From assembly GCF_019097595.1 (NCBI RefSeq), contig NC_080711.1:10307428-10371427 (forward strand): DNA of 64,000 nt. The letters are read 5' to 3'. This document shows positions 59,816 through 64,000 of this stretch, in pieces. Position 1 is the stretch's first letter. Every line of letters starts with the position of its first letter. Both the position numbers and the translations under genes were made by a program. The notes beneath the pieces are model-generated. The model did no database searches. It was not told where the DNA came from and saw only the letters and a list, made by a program, of their open reading frames with translations. This stretch comes from Hemibagrus wyckioides. Lineage: Eukaryota > Chordata > Actinopteri > Siluriformes > Bagridae.

Positions 59816-60770
59816 TATCATATGATGGACTGGTAATGTTCAGTGTCTCTGGATCCAAGTGACCTTGAGCAGGATGAAGCAGTTAATGAAAATGAATGAA
59901 GGACATGAAGTCATTCTAGTAGCAAGGAAAAATAATAAATTAAATAAAAAAAATATATATATAAGAAAGAAAGAAAAAGAAATAATAGTGTTTTTAATAA
60001 TAATAATAATAATAATAATGATTATGTTTTTGTGTAATCAAACTGAAGTGAGGTCTGTTTCTAAAATTAAAGGCTTGTAGAAAATATAAAGGCTTAATTA
60101 TGAGCCATGTAAACAATTTGAGCTCAGAAACACAAGTGGTTGCATATTTTAGCTCTACCTGCTGTTCAGCTCTCTCTCTCACACACACAGTGCTACTGTA
60201 CATACAGTAATTACATTCACTTAAAACACCCACACGATATCATGGAAGCGTCATAAATCTTTGGTGAAGGAACCTAAAAGCCAGAAGTTAGTGGATGAGA
60301 TTAATCACTGATAACAGGATGTCTGCTGATCAATACAACCAACTCTCGAGATTTCACCCTGCGCTGCACCTACTCAGCAGATAAAACGCACAAACAGCAC
60401 ATTCTCAGCACGCAGATTAACAGCATGCATTTATATAAATACCGAGCAGAGAGAGGCTGAGAAACAAAGCGAATAAATACACTTTGCTAGTGGAAAAGAA
60501 TCAGTGATGGAAGTGGGGGGAGCTTAATGATTTTCCAGTAACAAAGTGTTGGATTCCTTTTATATCACAGCAATTGCAAATTTTTTCTTTTATTTATTTA
60601 CATTTAATTACAAATTTAATTAGAAATGATCACTTATATTAAAAGATCAGCATTTTCACCAAATTACTGAGAAACCAGGTCAGAAAATGTTTTGAACATT
60701 GACTACAAAGCAGTCCATACTTGAGACTCCTTTCATTATTATTATTTATTATGTGTGTGTGTGTATATAT
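58257..60770. other. intergenic, simple repeats
   Basis: (GT)n at 59777-59807; (AAT)n at 59995-60020; T-rich at 58680-58692. No exon recognised. Confidence 0.5.
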
Positions 60771-60995
60771 ACAACTCTGGAAAAAAAAAAAATGAGACCA
60801 CTGCCCAATCTCCAGATCTGAACCCTATTGAAAACCTCTGGAATGTCATCAAGAGGAAGATGGATGGTCACAAACCATCAAGCAAAGCTGAACTGTTTGC
60901 TTTTTTGCAAAAACCCCATGCAAATCGGGGTTATTCGACCAAATACTGATTTCTTAATGTGATTTAGCCAAAGCATTAACACAATTTGTTTACAA
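60771..60995 (+). mobile_element. second-family Tc1 deletion derivative
   Basis: It begins CAACTCTGGAAAAAAAAAAA and ATGAGACC like the TIR of the 42940 element, then jumps directly to the transposase C-terminus (SPDLNPIENLWNVIKRKMDG, plus strand), and runs into GCAAATCGGGGTTATTCG and AATTTGTTTACAAATTATTT, the subterminal part of the same family. The right TIR is missing. Confidence 0.85.
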
Positions 60996-61093
60996 ATTAT
61001 TTGCATTGTGTTTTATTTTAGTTATTAAGGCTCTGCAAATACTGCATGATCTTGGGTTATTTTGATGTGTTGTCATTTCCTTTAAATATACAA

Positions 61094-61097
<4 letters not shown>

Positions 61098-61165
<68 letters not shown>

Positions 61166-61189
61166 TTATATATATATATATATATATAA
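61098..61189 (+). repeat. (AT)n microsatellite, about 90 bp
   Basis: Long alternating TA run with one CATATTT interruption; strongly self-complementary. Confidence 0.97.
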
Positions 61190-61545
61190 TAACAAAAAAT
61201 TATTTTAAAAATAATAATAATATTTAAATAATAATAGTATCCTCATAGAAAATTCCAGCATATAAAGGTCCTGCATAAACCTGTGATTATCCTCGCAGCT
61301 GAACTCTGAATCTTCCTGAACCTGTCTACTCCACTATTAACGCTGGATCAAAATGTGATCCAAACAGAACTACAAATACAGCATTTATTTTCACATTTAC
61401 AAGCTTCTCATCATTTTATTTAATCAGACTTACTACTAGAACATAAGAAACGTGGTGTAGAAGGTGAGAAACGGTAGCAGGAAAAGACTTGAGATGAAAC
61501 CTGGGAATTAAAAGATGTAAATAAAGCATCAGGGTAAATACTCAC

Positions 61546-61566
61546 CTTGATCGTGTTGCTGGAAAT
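61546..61566 (-). other. microexon-like segment, 21 nt
   Basis: On the minus strand, a polypyrimidine tract and ttgccag acceptor precede ATTTCCAGCAACACGATCAAG, followed by the consensus donor gtgagt. In one frame it reads ISSNTIK. It could be a microexon or the 3' end of a longer non-coding exon, or chance. It does not belong to the nags or mosmo coding sequence as modelled. Confidence 0.2.
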
Positions 61567-61569
61567 CTG

Positions 61570-63794
61570 GCAACCAGCAACGAATTAAAAAAAAAGAAAA
61601 GCAGTGTCATGTCCATGTGTTTCACACAAGCCGCTCTGCACCAGGGCTTGATGACTGAAGCAACCCCAAATAAACAAATCTCATTTAACGTCAGTCAGTA
61701 AGGCTGTTTTTTAATGCCTTTTTATTTTATACAGTGAAATAGTGAAGCAGAAGAAAAAAAAACAATTGCCTTGTCAGTAATATGGATCTGTTAACAGTAA
61801 CTGTGCACAAGGAATGCTAATATCCTTTCATAGATAATACTGTTATTCATACATAATCTGTACGTCTGTAGTCATAAATAATACCTATTCCTTAACCTTT
61901 ACTTAAAAGTCACTTTTACTTGTTTTTATTTCCATTTTGAGTTTTTTTTCTCTCTCTACATCCAAACATGGATGTCTTCCACTACTGGCTATGTCTTTAT
62001 CACACACACACACCCCCAAGCATGTGCTCATACAACCCAACCCCGTCCCACACACACTGGACACACACAACCCTCCCCCAACTGCCCACAGCCCAAGTGT
62101 ACAAAAACACACACCCAAGCACCCAACACACACACCCGAGCATACACCCATTCACACAACCAGACCCTGTCATTTATTATTAAATCATTCCTATAACAAA
62201 CTGGAGTTCATATCATATTAACAGGATACATACTCCTAATACCTGGGTTTGAAGCACAAAGTATGGATGAATACTTTTCGGCTTTGTGTGATGCGATTCC
62301 TCTATTGAGAAGAGAAGAGGACCGTTTACTGAAGAGGTGATGAAGCGATTAAAAATAACACGATTGTAAAGGCAACTGTTCACTTGCTGAAGAGGAATTC
62401 TTTTCTGGGACGGACGCTGGGTCAGATAAGAAACAATAAGAGCAACAGATTTCATACAGAGCAATCTCTCCTAAGGAGAAAACTGACCTTCAATTCATAC
62501 AAACATCAAAATAATACAGATTCCAAGTCCTTGTAAATATACACTCTTGCATGATACACTGGTTTAAAATAAGGATTACTTCGAAAAGAAAGGATGTCAC
62601 TCACACATTCCTGCTCTCCTGTTATTCAGTGTCAGATAAATAAGTTGCAATGATCACAGCATATTTTTTTTTTTTTTTGTTCTCGATAAATGTCTCTGAC
62701 CAAAGCAAGATATAACTTACAGGGCACACATCATCATCATGGTTAGCAAAGAAAAAGAAATAAAGTTCGAATTACAAAAAAAAAAAAACAATGAGGTAAG
62801 GAGGTCTCTCTTACATCTGCGGTGTTTCAAATACTGATGGCTTTACTGCACAGTCCTCCCTCTAACCGTATCTGCCCTTAGTACTGATACAATGGAAACA
62901 GATTCATGGCACGCTAGCATAGAACACCGACCATACCCCGGGTGTCTGAAGAGCAAATCAGGATGAGTGGGGGTGGGGGGAATTAGGTTAAAGGGCAGAA
63001 CAGATCTTTCTCTCTGGCCTTCTCAAACACGGACCTGATGGAGCCCAGGACACATACAAGGGCAGATAGCAGTTCATTTTGGTCACCAGACCTTTCTGTG
63101 TGTGTGTGTGTTAAACAAGTCTCTTAGGTGATGGAGTTAGCACAATGAGGCACGGCCTCACAGGGTCCTGACCGGCAGTCCTAGTGCTTCCGTTTTCGTG
63201 TAGTGTTTCTAACAAAACATGTCTTCCACTGTGTTCTCTCACATAAGTCCCTTATCCTTTGATCAGGAGCACAGTGAGGGACCGACGAGGGCATTCTGGA
63301 GCCTCAAGTCTTCCTTTTAGTGAACGCGAGCGATGAATCCATACAAAACTGTACAATTCTGGAGTAAAATTAGTGTAACTGAACAAAAAAAAATGCTCAT
63401 GAGGGACCGAAATAAGCATGAAATCATCAGCGTGAGCCCTCGATATCACCTGGAACACAGGTAGGCGATCCCCCTCCGAGGCTCCTCTGTCCCACGTTGG
63501 ACAAAAATATCTTATAAGTGCAACGTAAAGACTGGCGCGACAAATAAGCTCAGGTTGGTTTCTGGGGGACACGGACAGGACCCACGAGCTGTGCGCAGAG
63601 TGCGTGCAATGGCATTTTCGGAGTTAGTTGTTAATCTGGAGTGTCACCATCCTACTTTGTGAACAGATCTCCTCCATAGCGAGCACTGCTAATTTTTATT
63701 TATTTATTTATTTTTTTTGTTCCTCTTCGAAAAGAAAAAAGAAAAAAAAAACAATCCGAAAGCTCCTGGATGATCCCCGGAGGAAGTGGCGTCC
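61570..63794 (-). other. mosmo: probable mosmo 3' UTR and downstream flank
   Basis: Sequence after the mosmo stop codon. A first AATAAA on the minus strand occurs about 95 nt past the stop (63695-63700), inside an (ATTT)n tract. Another is at about 61727. The UTR may be short or over 2 kb. The 63000-63600 part is non-repetitive and moderately GC-rich, as a retained 3' UTR would be. The 62000-62160 part is a CA-rich degenerate simple repeat. No further coding exon was recognised. Confidence 0.4.
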
Positions 63795-63979
63795 TCAGCC
63801 AGGCAGGCAGACTTTTCCCGCAAACAGCAGCCCCACTATTGTGAAGAAGATGGAGAGTACGAAGAGCACGTAGGACGAGCCCACCACCGTGTTGTTGGGC
63901 AGCTTGTACGGCTGACCGCCAACTTCGTTAATGTAGAAGCCGATGGGGAAGATGAGTGCTGCCATGCAGAACAAGATCA
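63795..63979 (-). CDS. mosmo: Modulator of Smoothened protein, last coding exon (gene continues off the right edge)
   Basis: Minus-strand translation after the acceptor ctccgcag gives (M)ILFCMAALIFPIGFYINEVG through NTVVGSSYVLFVLSIFFTIV and LLFAGKVCLPG, then TGA at 63795-63797. The first codon is split, with its A in the preceding exon (phase 1). I recognise this as the C-terminus of MOSMO (C16orf52 in human), a small four-helix membrane protein of about 167 residues that restrains Hedgehog signalling by reducing surface and ciliary Smoothened together with MEGF8 and MGRN1. Two hydrophobic segments are visible: residues 1-17 and about 32-54 of the 61 encoded here. The earlier exons and promoter are outside the window. 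The reading frame is intact. Confidence 0.93.
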
Positions 63980-64000
63980 CTGCGGAGAAGAAGAGGGGGA

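Noticed and set aside
63252..63572. Minus-strand 106-codon frame downstream of mosmo
   Set aside because: Lies in the probable 3' UTR; no start context, domain or homologue recognised.

Overview
The window reads as a stretch of a teleost fish nuclear chromosome: AT-rich, intron-containing, dense in microsatellites, and full of Tc1-like DNA transposons, tRNA-derived SINEs and other interspersed repeats typical of ray-finned fishes. Some of the repeat families are ones I associate with catfishes, but the exact lineage cannot be fixed from this sequence alone. No prokaryotic, plasmid or CRISPR features are present.

Only two protein-coding genes can be supported with confidence, both on the minus strand. 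(1) A complete N-acetylglutamate synthase gene (nags) at 46747-52106, reconstructed as eight coding exons with consensus splice sites and consistent intron phases, giving 529 residues. It makes the obligate activator of mitochondrial carbamoyl-phosphate synthetase. (2) The last coding exon of mosmo (modulator of Smoothened; C16orf52 orthologue) at 63795-63979. The rest of that gene lies beyond the right edge, and its 3' UTR runs into the window. Nothing in the sequence suggests that the two genes work together.

Layout. 1-4.3 kb: intergenic. 4.3-10.7 kb: a SINE followed by a decayed Ty3/gypsy-type retrotransposon with a recognisable tRNA-Arg primer-binding site, gag-like zinc knuckle, aspartic protease, reverse transcriptase and RNase H remains, interrupted by a 1226-bp Tc1-like transposon inserted at a TA inside the RT region. 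10.7-33 kb: intergenic sequence with microsatellites, a 30-bp coding-like minisatellite (17 kb), a MITE (19.2 kb), a well-formed candidate exon (21.4 kb) and a Tc1 relic (29 kb). 33-34.8 kb: short inverted repeats and a 0.9-kb GATA/GACA array with higher-order structure. 37.3-45.8 kb: a cluster of Tc1-like elements of several families, part of it tandemly duplicated. 45.8-52.5 kb: nags and flanks, including a perfect 16-bp hairpin in the probable 3' UTR. 52.5-63.8 kb: purine-rich repeat blocks, SINEs, two further Tc1 derivatives, and the probable mosmo 3' flank.

I did not find a novel biological system. The best leads are the candidate cassette exon at 21.4 kb, the nags 3' hairpin, the higher-order tandem arrays and the microsatellite-bounded segmental duplication.
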